Below, piece by piece: positions 1-11,480 of a DNA stretch of 64,000 bases. The position numbers and the translations under genes were made by a program. This DNA is from Syngnathus acus. Lineage: Eukaryota; Chordata; Actinopteri; Syngnathiformes; Syngnathidae. Positions within the stretch are counted from its first letter, which is position 1, and each line of letters starts with the position of its first letter. The notes below the pieces were generated by a model, which searched no databases, had not been told where the DNA came from, and worked only from the letters and a program-made list of their open reading frames with translations. The DNA is taken from NCBI RefSeq assembly GCF_901709675.1, contig NC_051102.1, positions 10,549,412 to 10,613,411 of the forward strand, read 5' to 3'.

Positions 1-228
1 TGGGCTCCGAGACTTTAACGGTGAGCCACTTTTGGGGGAAGACTGAAAATCAAAGTGTTTGTATGGTATTTATTTTTGTTTGCTTTTCCAGGGCGCAGTG
101 TTGAAGACTTCACCTCCGTGAAGTTCCTGCTGACCCAAGTTCCGCGTCTCTCCTGGCTCTCATATGTGGTCCCTTCTTTTATAAGAATTCCACGCTCTAT
201 GCTTTCCATGGGTAGCACCAATGTCTAG
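1..228 (+). CDS. dhrs1: Dehydrogenase/reductase SDR family member 1, last two exons (5' part outside the window)
   Basis: DHRS1 is a short-chain dehydrogenase/reductase that uses NAD(P)H to reduce carbonyl and steroid-type substrates and is membrane associated (family knowledge). Exon pieces seen: 1-20, donor GTGAGC at 21, acceptor CAG ending at 91, then 92-228 ending in TAG (226-228). Read across the junction the protein gives GLRDFNG, then RSVEDFTSVKF, then a hydrophobic stretch with WLSYVVPSFIRIP. This follows the C-terminal end of human DHRS1 (GLRDVDG ... WLASYLPSFLRVP). The catalytic Rossmann domain lies upstream of the window, so activity cannot be judged. The hydrophobic tail is the usual C-terminal membrane-associating segment of this protein. 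Confidence 0.85.
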
Positions 229-305
229 CCACATGATGTGGCGTGGAAAACCTCTTTGTGATGCAACTGCCACAAGTGCCTATTGAAATTAAGAAAAAAA
301 ATAAT

Positions 306-311
306 AATAAA
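306..311 (+). terminator. Polyadenylation signal candidate for dhrs1
   Basis: AATAAA lies 78 bases after the dhrs1 stop codon. A second AATAAA lies at 513-518, so alternative 3' ends are possible. Confidence 0.45.
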
Positions 312-1540
312 GAATCTGAGGATGGTAATATTGTGAGTGAGCTAGAAGACCTTGGAAAATGTGATTTGTTAAAGAGACAGTCCCATTGATAATATAGGTT
401 CAATAATATTGGCTCTGGGCAGATAACATTGACATTGTAGCACAAAGAGGCTGAAGTCTAATGGCTTACAGCCGAGAGAAATGCCATAAAATAATGAAAG
501 TAAACTGATGGAAATAAAAAAAACATTTTGTATTTGTACTCTTTTCCATTATTTGTTATCTACCATGGTAGCATGACCACAAAATTGCGTGCGCTTTGTT
601 ATTGGTTAGTCATATACATATAGAGAGAGCTTCTACTCATGCTTATTACCTTTTTTTGTTTAAAAATGTAAAATTGTATTTGTGATTACTCCTGAAGCTG
701 TATTGGATATGGATGCAGCCAGAATGTATAACAATATTTTGGATCAAATATTAAAGCACATACGTACATATGCATATTTTTACAAAAAGTGTTACTACTT
801 TACAGTACAGTATGCTATTAATAAAGATGACTAAAGGGTTAAACTGCTGTTTTGTCTTATTCTGAACATTTAATACTACCATTTCACACCCACGAAACTG
901 TTTACATCAATTGAAGACTCCAATCTCAGCTTTTAATGTTTTCACTGTGCTTGCTTTTGTGCAATCCATCTAGATATACACCCTGAAAAGAATTTTTCTC
1001 TATAATAGTCCTTTCATTTGAAACTCCAGGTCCATTTGATACACTGTACTAAACTGGTCCTGTATTGAATTTTTAACTGAGCATTATGCTGCATTTTTAT
1101 ATCTATTTAAAGGAAGCTATCTGACGGTACATTTCCCTTATTTCCTCTCAGGAAAAGAAACTGTTGGTAACTCATTTGTAGCCTACCCTCAAAATGAATC
1201 TCATCCTTTTTGGGAAGTGTTTTCCCCTTCCACCTTTGTGCTGACTCCAGTGTTGTGCGCGTCATTTCTTTTTTTCTTTTTTTTTTTTGGAGCCTGTCTC
1301 TTCAAATTTGCATAAGCACCATCATTAGCTCGATAGCTACTGGTGAATACATGGACATGTTTCATATCATTTGAACAAATAAAGACGGAAAAACACATCA
1401 CGTCAACTGCTGCTGGTTACTCCATGCATGATTCGACATCCATGATTCTCTACGCAAATAAATCTCATCGTAATGTGGCCCAGATTTGATGGGGGGCGCA
1501 ACGTGGTTAACGTAGAGGGGAAAGAAAAAAAGAAAAAAAA
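312..1540. other. Spacer between dhrs1 and homez
   Basis: AT-rich sequence with a T-rich run near 1267-1288. I see no coding exon. The left part is probably dhrs1 3' UTR or downstream flank, the right part upstream flank of homez. Confidence 0.5.
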
Positions 1541-2061
1541 GTGGTGAGCCCACTGGCCGGGATTTGTTGTACAGACGCTTTCTCCCACCAATGTGAAGCC
1601 TTCCCCGGCAGACTGGCACACCCACTACGCCGAGGCCGTGACAGTCAGTTGGGCCTGGTTGGGCTTCCTGGTCCGCAGCTCCGCCTCGCCTCGATCTGGC
1701 CGGACAGTGGAAACACTTCTCAACAGAACAAAAGCGGCCGCGGACCAAGCAGCGATCGCGACCGAACACCAGCTCTCAGTCGGGAGAAAAAGACGCCTAA
1801 GACGGGGGCAAGCGAGACTAAGTCCAAGGAAAGGGTGACAAACTTCGTCGCCGTCGCATCTTGCCTTCCTTGGCCGTTAATCCGACGAGGCGCTCGGTGA
1901 AATAAGCCAAGGGTCAAGCCGCCAGACGGACGGGCATTGTGTCCAGTCTTCTTCCAAACTTCGGCCATTTAGAGCCGCCTCTCATTCAACGGAAACTGGA
2001 CCCTTTTCAACTCGTTGTCCTTTCGCTCGCACGGAGCTCCGGGACAACGGATTCTTTTGGG
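1541..2061 (+). promoter_or_regulatory. CpG-rich promoter and first non-coding exon of homez
   Basis: GC content and CpG density rise sharply here compared with the AT-rich flanks. The block ends in a strong splice donor (GTAAGT at 2062). A second leader exon is proposed at 2804-2887, with acceptor CAG at 2801-2803 and donor GTGAGA at 2888. The coding exon follows acceptor CAG at 3231-3233. The transcription start itself cannot be placed from sequence alone. A poly-C run (about 2959-2978) lies in the second leader intron. Confidence 0.55.
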
Positions 2062-3260
2062 GTAAGTTTATTTTCAGCGTTAAATCCAAGTGTGTCTGGC
2101 GGCGAAGTGCGCCAGCTCAGTCAAGCGTTTTACTTAGTACGCCATAAAGGGGCACAGGCACGACTACCATTGTTAGGGGTACAACCAGCAACTTTTTACC
2201 CGATTCAAACCTTATTTGGAAAAACATGTTCCATTTCAATGCATTACGTCTCGGATGAAAAAAACAAAACACGGGACAGCTACTTGAATTAGCGCCCCTA
2301 TTTGTTCCAATAGGTCACGAATGACGAACGTTGTGGCGTTCGAGTTGGCTCGTGGTTTGGTTACACATTTTCTTTTGGCGTAGGCAAAAAAAGCCACCTC
2401 AATCTTCGGCCATGGCGCAGTCTCAAAACAAGATGCGTATTTTTCCTTCTTTCCCATTTAAAATGTTACCCGTTATTGAGAAATGAGTGGCTTTTTTTGT
2501 TGTTTTTGTTTATATATGATGGACGACAGTGCCCAGGCTATGCTTGTTTTGGGCTATTCACAAAAACCCAAAGAATAAAAGAAAAGTAAATGATTAGTAC
2601 TTAATCCTAATTATGAACTGTTTAATTCAAAATAGTTTCACAAAAAAGTTTCATTATCAATTTGTTTGATAGATACCTGTTGCTTAACATTAAAACAAAC
2701 TACCAAACTCTCTAAAGGTGTTTTTAAGTTGAATACTTTTTAACTTGGAAAAAAAAAAAAGTCTGACTAATGCTGATCATTTTCTCCGTTTATAAATTCA
2801 CAGGCTTCTGCTCTGCTGTTTGCCTTCACGAAGGGGCTCTACTTGTCTTTGGAAACTTGAAGTGGAACAAAGCCTAATAAGAAAAGGGTGAGAACGTAAC
2901 CGTGAAGGGTTTTCTCATGGATGTCCGTTCTCCACACTCCCACCCTTTGCGACCAGTCCCCCCCCCCCCCCCCCCCCCGCTCACACAAAACAAAAGTCAC
3001 CCACCACACTTTGGGGGAGGGGAACCCAGTCTGGACCGGGTATACGACTCGTTTCAGGGGGAGTTCAGAATAAGGAGTTCAAAGTAGAGGGGGGGAGGGG
3101 GAACAGCTGTCCGATAACTGACTTCGACAATGAGGGCAAAACAAAAGTTGTGAAAACATTAGCATATAAACTCTAGTGGTCTGACATTTTTGGGAAACTC
3201 TCACCATATGAAATAATAGCCTTTTTCTTCCAGGTGAAACACCCTACTTGCAAGGCCCAG

Positions 3261-5252
3261 ATGGCGACCTTCGATGAACAAAACGGCAGAGTGGGAGCGC
3301 ACGTGGCCAAGAAGTTCTTGGATAGCAAAACCACAAAGACTGTTTGTAAAGTAAAGCAAGAAGATAAACACGCTGTTAAAGATTTGCATCTTCCTGCCAG
3401 GTCACCCGAAAGCAACCCGGGCTCCGCATCCAGTTTCACTACCAACCACAACGCTGTTGTGTGCTTGCCTCTTGTCTCCGAAGAACTGAAATTGGTGTGG
3501 ACACATTCGGATCAAACCCGCGAACTGGACTCCATTCCAGAGCTCGTCCAAGCCTTTAACTTGTTTCCATACCCGTCGTCACTCGAGGTCAACACCCTAG
3601 CCCGGCTTTGCTCTTTGCCCTTGGACAAAGTTAAGGTTTGGTTTATGGTACAGAGAATCAAATACGGGATCAGTTGGTCATCAGAGGAGATAGAGGAGAC
3701 ACGGCGGAAACTATCAGTGCCATATTCTTTTGATGACTCCACTGAACCGAGTGAGGAAGCCAAAGTCATTGAGGAGAAAGATTCTGTCGCCCAACCTGTT
3801 TTGCCTATTGTGTCTCCTCAGAAGAAGAAACCAAAATGTGAATCACCAGATTCTTACAAAGCAACCAAATCCACTTCCCCGTGTTTCAGTTCCACATTAC
3901 CGCCGCCTCAGGATTCCTACTTCTACCGCCCACCAAGTGACATACCATCAAGTGCTAATGCGGTGGCCGCCGCCGTCGCCGATGCTGCTACTGCTGCTGC
4001 TGCTCCTGCTGACGTGTCCTTAGACCTTTCGGGCTCCTCTCCACAACAACACCGCCACGGACGCTACAAAAAGTCTAAAGCTCAGCTTGCTGCCCTTCGC
4101 AAGAGTTTTTTGAGAGAGAACTGGCCTGCAGAGGTGGAGCTTAGGCGCTTGCAGGAGGAGACCGGTTTGAGCCGCAACGACATCCGAAAATGGTTCAGCG
4201 ACAGCCGTTACCAGCTTAGAGTCGGACGAGGGAGTCTGGCAGCGGCCCAGGGCTTTTCTAGCCTCCCAGCTGTAGGAGGCAAACACGAACAACAAAGCGA
4301 ACCTCTTTCACTCACGACTCAAAAGAGTCGTCTTTTTAATCCGGCGGGGAAGGGCCAGGAGGTAGCCCGAAGCAATGTGATAAGAAATTCACATTTCTTC
4401 CAGACTTTCTTGTCTCACAGCCTTGAGGCTTTCGGGGAACGGGACCTCGAGGCGGAGGGATATGAAGCCATGGAAGATCTGTCTGGTGATGGAGACAGTC
4501 TAAAAGACGGGGAGCAAAGCGAAGAAGAACCTTTACCGTTGGTCAAGCCCTGCAAGCTGGACCAACAGGCTCCTCCGCAGGAACCGCCTGACGCGTGCAA
4601 ATCCTCTCCCAGCTCCTCCCCCTCTGGAACTCCACCACCTGAGGCGTCACCATACAAACTGCCCTCAGACAACATCAGCAGCACGTCAAAGAAGTCCGAG
4701 CACTCGGCCAGGGGCAATAATCTACACCTCTCAACAGCGTCGACATCCCGGTCATCTGGCGGCAGACCCAGGAAGACCAAGGAGCAGTTGGCTTTATTGA
4801 AGCAGCACTTCCTACGCTGTCAGTGGCCCAAGAGTGATGATTACACAGAACTTGTTAGGATTACCGGTTTACCTCGAGCTGATGTTATCCAGTGGTTTGG
4901 GGACACGCGTTATGCTGTTAAAAACGGCCAACTGCGATGGGTTAAGGGGGTCCGTGACAAATTCTTGGCAGAGCTGGCCGCCCAGCAGAGTAACGCCGCT
5001 TTACCTAATGGCTCGGGATTGTCTCCACGGGTCGGAGGTAGCCGCAAACGAAAAGCTCAAGTGAATGGAACCGGCGCAGGTTGCCCGAATGTCCAACCGT
5101 TAGTACGATATTTTCTCTCAACGGGCTCGCTCAACGAAAAAGACCTTGACACATTATGCAAGAAATCCAAAATGAGTTACCAGCAAGTGCGAGACTGGTT
5201 TTCAGCTCAGGTTGTGGGCGAGGTTCACCAAAAACCTCTTGTTGCAGATTAA
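3261..5252 (+). CDS. homez: Homeobox and leucine zipper protein Homez (663 aa, single coding exon)
   Basis: Nuclear DNA-binding protein of the ZHX/HOMEZ homeobox class, a presumed transcriptional regulator. The frame is open from the acceptor at 3233, but the first ATG is at 3261 (MATFDEQNGR). Homeodomain-like segments: about residues 75-138 (KVWFMVQR in helix 3), 267-321 (IRKWFSDSRY) and 499-555 (VIQWFGDTRY). A possible fourth, degenerate one lies at about 608-651 (VRDWFSAQ). An alanine-rich run is at 232-249 and an acidic stretch (EDLSGDGDSLKDGEQSEEEP) at about 404-423. The C-terminal part carries a basic SRKRK motif. The intronless coding exon behind non-coding leader exons and the repeated divergent homeodomains match HOMEZ. 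rnf212b is the tail-to-tail neighbour, as in mammals. Confidence 0.93.
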   Translation: MATFDEQNGRVGAHVAKKFLDSKTTKTVCKVKQEDKHAVKDLHLPARSPESNPGSASSFTTNHNAVVCLPLVSEELKLVWTHSDQTRELDSIPELVQAFNLFPYPSSLEVNTLARLCSLPLDKVKVWFMVQRIKYGISWSSEEIEETRRKLSVPYSFDDSTEPSEEAKVIEEKDSVAQPVLPIVSPQKKKPKCESPDSYKATKSTSPCFSSTLPPPQDSYFYRPPSDIPSSANAVAAAVADAATAAAAPADVSLDLSGSSPQQHRHGRYKKSKAQLAALRKSFLRENWPAEVELRRLQEETGLSRNDIRKWFSDSRYQLRVGRGSLAAAQGFSSLPAVGGKHEQQSEPLSLTTQKSRLFNPAGKGQEVARSNVIRNSHFFQTFLSHSLEAFGERDLEAEGYEAMEDLSGDGDSLKDGEQSEEEPLPLVKPCKLDQQAPPQEPPDACKSSPSSSPSGTPPPEASPYKLPSDNISSTSKKSEHSARGNNLHLSTASTSRSSGGRPRKTKEQLALLKQHFLRCQWPKSDDYTELVRITGLPRADVIQWFGDTRYAVKNGQLRWVKGVRDKFLAELAAQQSNAALPNGSGLSPRVGGSRKRKAQVNGTGAGCPNVQPLVRYFLSTGSLNEKDLDTLCKKSKMSYQQVRDWFSAQVVGEVHQKPLVAD

Positions 5253-5823
5253 AGCGGTTGAAGCCCACAAAAGGGCTCGTGTTGACTCAGTACTCGAATA
5301 TCGTCTCTACCAGCAAGCTTAGTCGTCACTTGGGGTGATTACATTTTTGCTTTATCTGAAGCATTGCATTGTAACGTTTAGTCTTCCAAGTACAAGCCCA
5401 GATCAAGGTTTGAGGCTTGTATACTTTCTGTTTATCCTAATATATTTGAAACGGAATAACTTTGCTGCCCGTGTCGCTGTAAATAGGAAAGAAAATTGTA
5501 CACTGGTTTGCTATATTTTTTTCTTATTTGTTTGTTTAGATATGAACTGCAGAATAGCTCATTGTAGCAGTAATTTAAACTGGTGGCTCTTTTGGTACCC
5601 GAATACAGTGGACGAGACAACTTGGCCACTGACATTTTGAGTAATCATTCCTTTCTAACCCATTATTCCTTGTAAGGAATGCACACTGGACATTTATTTT
5701 CCCCTTTAATTTGACATCTTGCACTTTGGATTTGGAGCCTGCTGCCGTTTTGTCCAATTATTTCATGTACTAAACACTGTCCTCCTTCAACCTGCTGTTG
5801 TTTGTTAACTTATACAAGTTTAG

Positions 5824-5829
5824 ATTAAA
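5824..5829 (+). terminator. Polyadenylation signal candidate for homez (ATTAAA)
   Basis: ATTAAA variant hexamer about 570 bases after the homez stop. On the opposite strand AATAAA (TTTATT at 5693-5698) could serve rnf212b. The 3' ends of the two convergent genes may therefore overlap in the 825-base spacer. Confidence 0.35.
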
Positions 5830-6077
5830 AAGAAAAGTGACAAACATTGCCATTCACCTCTGCCGTATGTATCCCAAACACAATTCACTTGGCTAATCTG
5901 TTGAAATACTTTTACTTTAAAGTAACCGTACTTAAGAACAGCACAACATTCAATTTCTTTTCATCTTCAATAGCATACGTGTGAGATCGTATGACTGATA
6001 AATTACTCCATGGAAAACAACACAGTGCAACAACTGAACTGGACCAAAAAAAAAAAAGTCTGCTTCAACGGGTTTGA

Positions 6078-8360
6078 TTAATGCCTAGGTGAGTGTACTG
6101 ATAAAGCAGCCATTTGATGGAACTGGAAGCTGCTTGGGCTTCTGTGGACGACACAAATTGAAGAGGGGAAGACGCAAATGCGACAAAAAGATGAATTGTA
6201 TTTCTTACCTTGTAGATGGGGTGTTGGGAATTGTGGTCCCTTTAAAAACAATAAGCAGCACCAAGACATTTAATATTCTGACAAACTTCATATGCACTAA
6301 TGAATGACAGGAAACGAAAGAAATTGCAACTTACTGTGTCCATGTTAAAGAAAAGGGCTGTGGCTAGACAAAGAAGTGATGGATCCAGGACTCTGAGTAA
6401 AATTCCAAACATGGGAGAAATGATTTTCACATTTTCTTCAAATTCAGACACATCTTTTTCAAAATAATGAGTAACTCCACAAATAACCAGCTCCACAACA
6501 GTACAGTCTTTTTGTTCATTTCAAATGTTGGAAAATTTCAAAAAATGTATAGAACGATCACGGTACTTAACTCTACGAGATGCAAGACCAAGACCTCTGT
6601 TTCTGGGCCACATTGGACCTAGGGGACTGAAACCACAGAACACATATGGATGCTGAAATGTCATTATTGTAAATTAGAGGCTGTATAACAAAACGGCTGT
6701 CAAACGTACCTCATCGTTCTTGAGTGAGCAGTAACTGGAGATGGAAGAACAATGAAATTAGTCGACAACACATCAGTATTTTTAAAGAATGCCGTTCTCG
6801 TAGCAAACAAAACTGCAAGGTTTGAAGATTAAATTCTTCATTAGGATTTATAATATATAATAAATCATTCTTCAACTGTATTGCAAAGGATTTGTATGAT
6901 TCTGCTTAATTACAAATATACAATAGAAACAAACCAAAAATGAAAAAGAGGTAACTGGAATTACCAGGAGGAGTGACAGCCACAGGAAGTGAGATCCTTC
7001 GAACGCTGCACAGTGCACGAGACAGAAACGTTTCACTTACAGCCTCAACACAAGTCATTATTGTGAAAAATAAATGTGCTTTTACCCATTTGTTTGAAAT
7101 GGTGAAGGAGAACCCTATGGAGAGCAGACTAGCGCTATTAACACCTTTTCCCAAAACACTTTTGAAATTCAAAACACAACACGTACCCTCAGTGAGAGAG
7201 GCTTTTTCAACTCTGCCATCTCTCTTTGCAACTCCATATTTTGGCTTTTTAAATCAGCATTCTCTCTTTTCAATTCAGCTATTTGCCTTATGACAAAAGA
7301 ATCAACAGTGACAATTTGGGTAAATGGCATTTTGGGGGGGGAACAATAAATGTATCCTGAATTCACCTGTAACTCTGCTGAGTGACTTCTTTCAGGCACT
7401 TTTCTAGTTCGACAGACTTGTGTTTGAAATACGCCATGGTTCGCTCCATTTGCGTCTGTTGAAAACTGGTAATCTGAGGGATGAGTTCTCATCTTTAGAT
7501 GTTCAGATTTGATTTCAGGGCTTTTTTCAGTCACCAATCAAGGTTGAATACCTGTCAGAATGTGAGAGCGATTAAAAAAGACAGCAGTCAGGTATGAACA
7601 AACCTGTAAAATGCGTTCTAGCCGTGAAACGAGGAGCTCTACGGGGTCCATGAAAAACATCTTGTCCTGCGGTTTCATCTAAAAAAAAAACAAAGCCTTT
7701 TTGAATATTACAAACACCACATACAGCAACATTTCCAAAGAAATCATTTCTGATTTGTTGTTTCATAAGGGCAAAATCTGAATGGTGTGTGTAAATGTAC
7801 ACTGCATAATTTCATTCCTCAATGTTATATTTCCATATAACCGTGTCATTTTCTACTACAGCACAATTGAAGATTATGAGAATACAAGTGAACCCTCAAA
7901 AGTAGTCATCATCAAGTGTGACCACCATCTGCGTCACACAGCGTATCACATTTATTGCACTGCACAGGTGTGACTTCAGCACCCCGCAATAAAAGGCCAC
8001 TTCAAACTGTAGTTTTACTGTAGTAAGGAAGGAGGATCTGGTTCTGGAACCTCTGCCTGACCTACAACTGGACTAGACATGTTTGGATCACCGCAACATA
8101 AGATATAAAACAGAACCAACCTTGTCTGTGATGGGAATATATTTGCAGCTGCTTCCACATATGACGCATTTCGCTGAGGACAAATGCACAATCCCAACAG
8201 TGACTTTGTGAACTACTTTTTACATGGGATTTGAATATGATGAGAACAGACCAGCTTTGGCAGATTGAATGCAAGCTTCACAGCAGATGTGTCCACAGGT
8301 AGAAACTGCAAACGTTGATCCACGTCTTATGAAGCACTTGTTACAGTGGAACCACTCCAT
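6078..8360 (-). CDS. rnf212b: RING finger protein 212B (SUMO/ubiquitin E3-like meiotic crossover factor), possibly truncated
   Basis: RNF212-family proteins are RING E3-like factors that act on the synaptonemal complex and stabilise crossover intermediates. Coding pieces on the minus strand: 8252-8360, 8121-8173, 7604-7678, 7367-7455, 7187-7286, 6965-7043, 6710-6734, 6572-6626, 6335-6392, 6209-6239, 6078-6141. The start MEWFHCNKCF opens a RING with C6, C9, C22, H24, C27, C30, C39 and C42. A coiled coil follows (IAELKRENADLKSQNMELQ) and then the family motif LPVAVTPP. In the 58-base exon the frame reaches TAA at 6345-6347 after SSHSPFL, giving 210 aa. The next two exons keep the phase and would add 34 residues to a TAA at 6078-6080. 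The first donor (GTCTGT) and the acceptor of the exon at 7043 are the least certain. Whether this is a shortened protein, a polymorphism or an assembly error is unknown. Confidence 0.85.
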
Positions 8361-8960
8361 TTGCTCTCCTTAGATCTAGTATGGTTGCACACACACAAAC
8401 AAACAAACAAACAGACGCTAAGAGCAAAACTATTCACTTTGAAAACGACTTTTTTTTTTTAAACAAATTACTTTTAAGTGTGTTATCACGTTATATTTAA
8501 GTATATGTAAAATACATTTATCACACCAACAATTATCCTTACCTCTTGTAGCATGCGATTGATGCCTGCATGTGTTAGCTATGAGTTGTTGCTACTTAAC
8601 ATTTTCAAATAAAATTTCCCGTGTGACTGCAAACTTAAAATACTTAACATGCTGTCGAATATAAAACATGCCGTGACATTTTCGTAATCTTACCTGGCGC
8701 AAATGTGAGAAGTGGTTGACAAAAAAACGGACGAGTTACTGCGGCCGTTAGCTTGCTAGCATTAGCTTGTGAGCCACTTGACTGTTGAGACATTCACTGA
8801 ACTTCGGAAAAAATCGAATGCTTTATATACATATAAATGAAACAACTATTTCTATACTGGAAACAATTTTCAATTAAAAAAAAACCCCAGCAACTTTGAT
8901 TAAGGACCAGACAAACAATTAGTGACGAGGTCTTTCCGCCATTTTGAAATAGCAAAAAGA
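8361..8960 (-). promoter_or_regulatory. Upstream region of rnf212b
   Basis: Sequence upstream of the rnf212b start codon, probably with leader exon(s) and promoter. It contains a CpG-bearing stretch around 8690-8770 (CGGACGAGTTACTGCGGCCG) and a YY1-like motif (GCCATTTTG) at about 8938-8946. A short AAAC tandem repeat occurs at about 8397-8412. No precise start site can be assigned. Confidence 0.35.
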
Positions 8961-9909
8961 AAACCACATCCTCTAGTAAAGTAAAAACCGAACTGTACTT
9001 TTAAAGTGAATGTATCACAAATAAATGATTAGAAATTTAACATAAGTCAGAATTTAATGGAACTCAGACATGCTGTACATTCCATCAACTACTCCAACAA
9101 AGACATTTGAGCTTGTAAAAAAAAAAAAAAAAAATGCTGAATCAACAGTGGCCATTTCATACTATCAAGACAGATATTCTCATACTAGGTTTAGGATTAA
9201 ATTTGTTAGACGTTCTCTCTGCTGAAATATTTTGTTTTAATTTTATTCTAACTAAACTAGCAACTTTGACCATAACCCCTCAGGCAAAAATTGGTCCATT
9301 TTTTGCTTCCATAGTCCATCGAATTTAAAGGTTAACAGGCTGAATTTCTGTCATAAAGCTGTTCTTTAAACAGTGGTGTGAATGTGAAGTTGAATTTTGG
9401 TTGCCTGCAAGTGTGCTATGGTGTGAAATTCATCAAAGGCAAAGCCACAAAGGGCAAATGGCCTCGATTGTTTACGATCAAAAGGAGAGCCACCTGCATA
9501 TGCAGACATGTTCTGCCATAAAGCCAACACAACATTCACACTTTTTGCCATGGAAATGTGAATGAATAAATTCCATTCAATGTTTAGGCCTGCAGTGTTG
9601 CTTTTGTCAAACACTCTTGCAGTTCTTGAAGATAACAAATTTAATTCAAATGAGCAGCACATCAGCAAGCCCCTGCAGGAGGCAGATAGCAATCCTGATC
9701 ATTTGAATCAAATGTTAAAGGCTATTGTCTTAAACATGCACAAAAGTCAGACATGTGTTCCAGATTGTTTATTGGACATGCAATGGGGCTTGAAAAATCG
9801 GTTGACTAAACCGCTTGTGAAAATAAAACATTTTTGCACTGAGGTCCATTCCTGCTAATAAATGTTACGCAAGATCATTCGACACAAAGTAGAAATTGTC
9901 ACTTCAGGG
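8961..9909. other. Spacer between rnf212b and the first ZP3-like gene
   Basis: No coding exon recognised. A poly-A run lies at about 9119-9134. On the minus strand AATAAA (TTTATT at 9768-9773), 137 bases past the ZP3-like stop codon, is a good polyadenylation signal for that gene. Confidence 0.5.
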
Positions 9910-11448
9910 TCAGACTTCAGGAATCGTCATGGGTCCAAGGACTGCATTCTGGACAATTCCATGTTTCCCTGCAAAAACAAGATCTTGTCAGACCAGCACG
10001 ATGATGCCAGGAGAGGGGAGGTGTGGGATACCTGAAGCTACACTCCTTGACCACCTGGACTTGCAACTAGTTTCACAGCAGTCACACAACTTGCTATGTG
10101 CAAGGTTGTCCACCAACTCCCACCTGAAGTGGTGAAGCATTTAGGAGTTAATACATTTCTATTAAAACTACTAAAGATGATATTATTTCTTTGGAAATCA
10201 AGCAGAACTTTCAAAACATTTACCCATGCCCTTTGACAAAGTTGCACGCCTTCTTTGTGTGATCAATACCAGATGGATCCCAAGCTACAAGTTTACAGTG
10301 AAGAAACACCTGTTGAGAAGCACATGTAAAATCAATATGAAGTTGGGGGGGAATAAAAAAGCAGCTCCATCATTTTGATGAGTTACCTCCTCTTCAACAG
10401 CAAATCTAAACGCTTGAAGAGAAAGTCTGACTTCTGATGAAATCAGCCTTTGTTCAAATCTGGACTGTGACATCTTACTATCCAAAAGACAGCTATGATT
10501 GAAGAAAGGAGAATGACAAGATTATTTCACAATCGTTGAAGCCATTAGGCCCGCTTTAGGACAGTACCCCTTATTGCCGATAATGTTGTAATAATAGTCG
10601 GACTGCCGCTCTGGCGTAGTTGTCGCTATACACTCTTCAATCAGCAGGAGCAACGGCTGATGCATTTTCTCCTCCACACGAGCCACGATTGGGATGAACG
10701 AGCCGAGCGCAAAACGAGTTGATGTAGCCGGGCCGGTGAAGTCCTCTTAAAACAAAAAAATAGTTAGTTTGAACACAAAATGAAGTCATTTCAGCAATGA
10801 ACCCCCACCGTTCATAAGGGCCATATGGAACACTAGACCCGACTGGCCATAGGTCGAGAAGACTGGATCGTAACTGGTCGGGGCCCATTCTTTCGGCCTG
10901 CAACGTGGTACAGGTTAAATGCCGACTTCAAAAATAGCTCTCGGTGAGGTGATGACAAGAGTAGCGCGTAACCCACCTGTCAAATACGCAAATAACAGGA
11001 TGGGTGAGAGTTTGCACTCCAGAGTCAGGCGCCAAATAAATCAGGTCGTTGGTGTGCACTACCTTGTCCCCAGTCACCTAGGAGAAAAAAAAAAAAGTGT
11101 TAAGACGTCAAAAGAACAAGGTAACGGCACAGACAGGTACTCACCATTGTCCTGAAATTACAATCCGAATACTCCACTCTGAAAGTTGCCTCCCGAGCAG
11201 ATGCACTGATGGGAGCGCACGTTCCCAAACGAAAAAGCGACGCATCAGCATGGTGTCTGCTTTCCCTCGACACCAGCGTCACAAAATCAGGCCTGCAGTC
11301 CAGCTTGACATCTTGGGAGGAACAAAGACAACATACAGCAAACAAAGTGGGTTAAAAAAAATTCCAGCTATGCAACATTACCTGCAAATACTGCAACGCC
11401 AGCAGCTAAGCTGAAAAGCAATGCACTATGCCAAATGGAAGCCATCAT
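9910..11448 (-). CDS. zp3: Zona pellucida sperm-binding protein 3-like (egg-coat glycoprotein), copy A, 311 aa
   Basis: ZP3/ZPC proteins are secreted egg-envelope glycoproteins that polymerise through their ZP module. Minus-strand coding exons: 11383-11448, 11145-11303, 10977-11077, 10809-10897, 10568-10745, 10387-10492, 10224-10309, 10032-10123, 9910-9968, summing to 936 bases with phase closed. A hydrophobic signal peptide occupies residues 1 to about 22. ZP-N follows, with LDCRPDFVTLVS, FRVEYSDCNFR and VTGDKVVHTNDLIY. ZP-C carries GSFIPIVARVEEK, YYYNIIGNKGCLLDSK and VFLHCKLVAWDP, then the ZP3-type cysteine cluster LCDCCETSCKSR. A furin-like RWSR is at 285-288. There is no C-terminal membrane span, as is common in fish ZP3 proteins. 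Exon 2 is taken from the second AG (LDC) because only that closes the frame. Two possible starts, ATGATG, lie in tandem. It is a tandem paralogue of the gene at 12636-14020. The exact fish ZP3 subtype is not resolved. Confidence 0.9.
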
Positions 11449-11480
11449 GACTGAACAATGGGCTTGCTGCATGGAATTGT

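Noticed and set aside
9562-9858. 98-codon plus-strand frame
   Set aside because: No recognised domain, and it lies in the 3' flank of the ZP3-like gene on the other strand.
11304-11311. Upstream acceptor for exon 2 of ZP3-like copy A
   Set aside because: Using the AG before ATGTCAAG shifts the frame and loses the conserved ZP-N start. The AG eight bases further on closes the phase.
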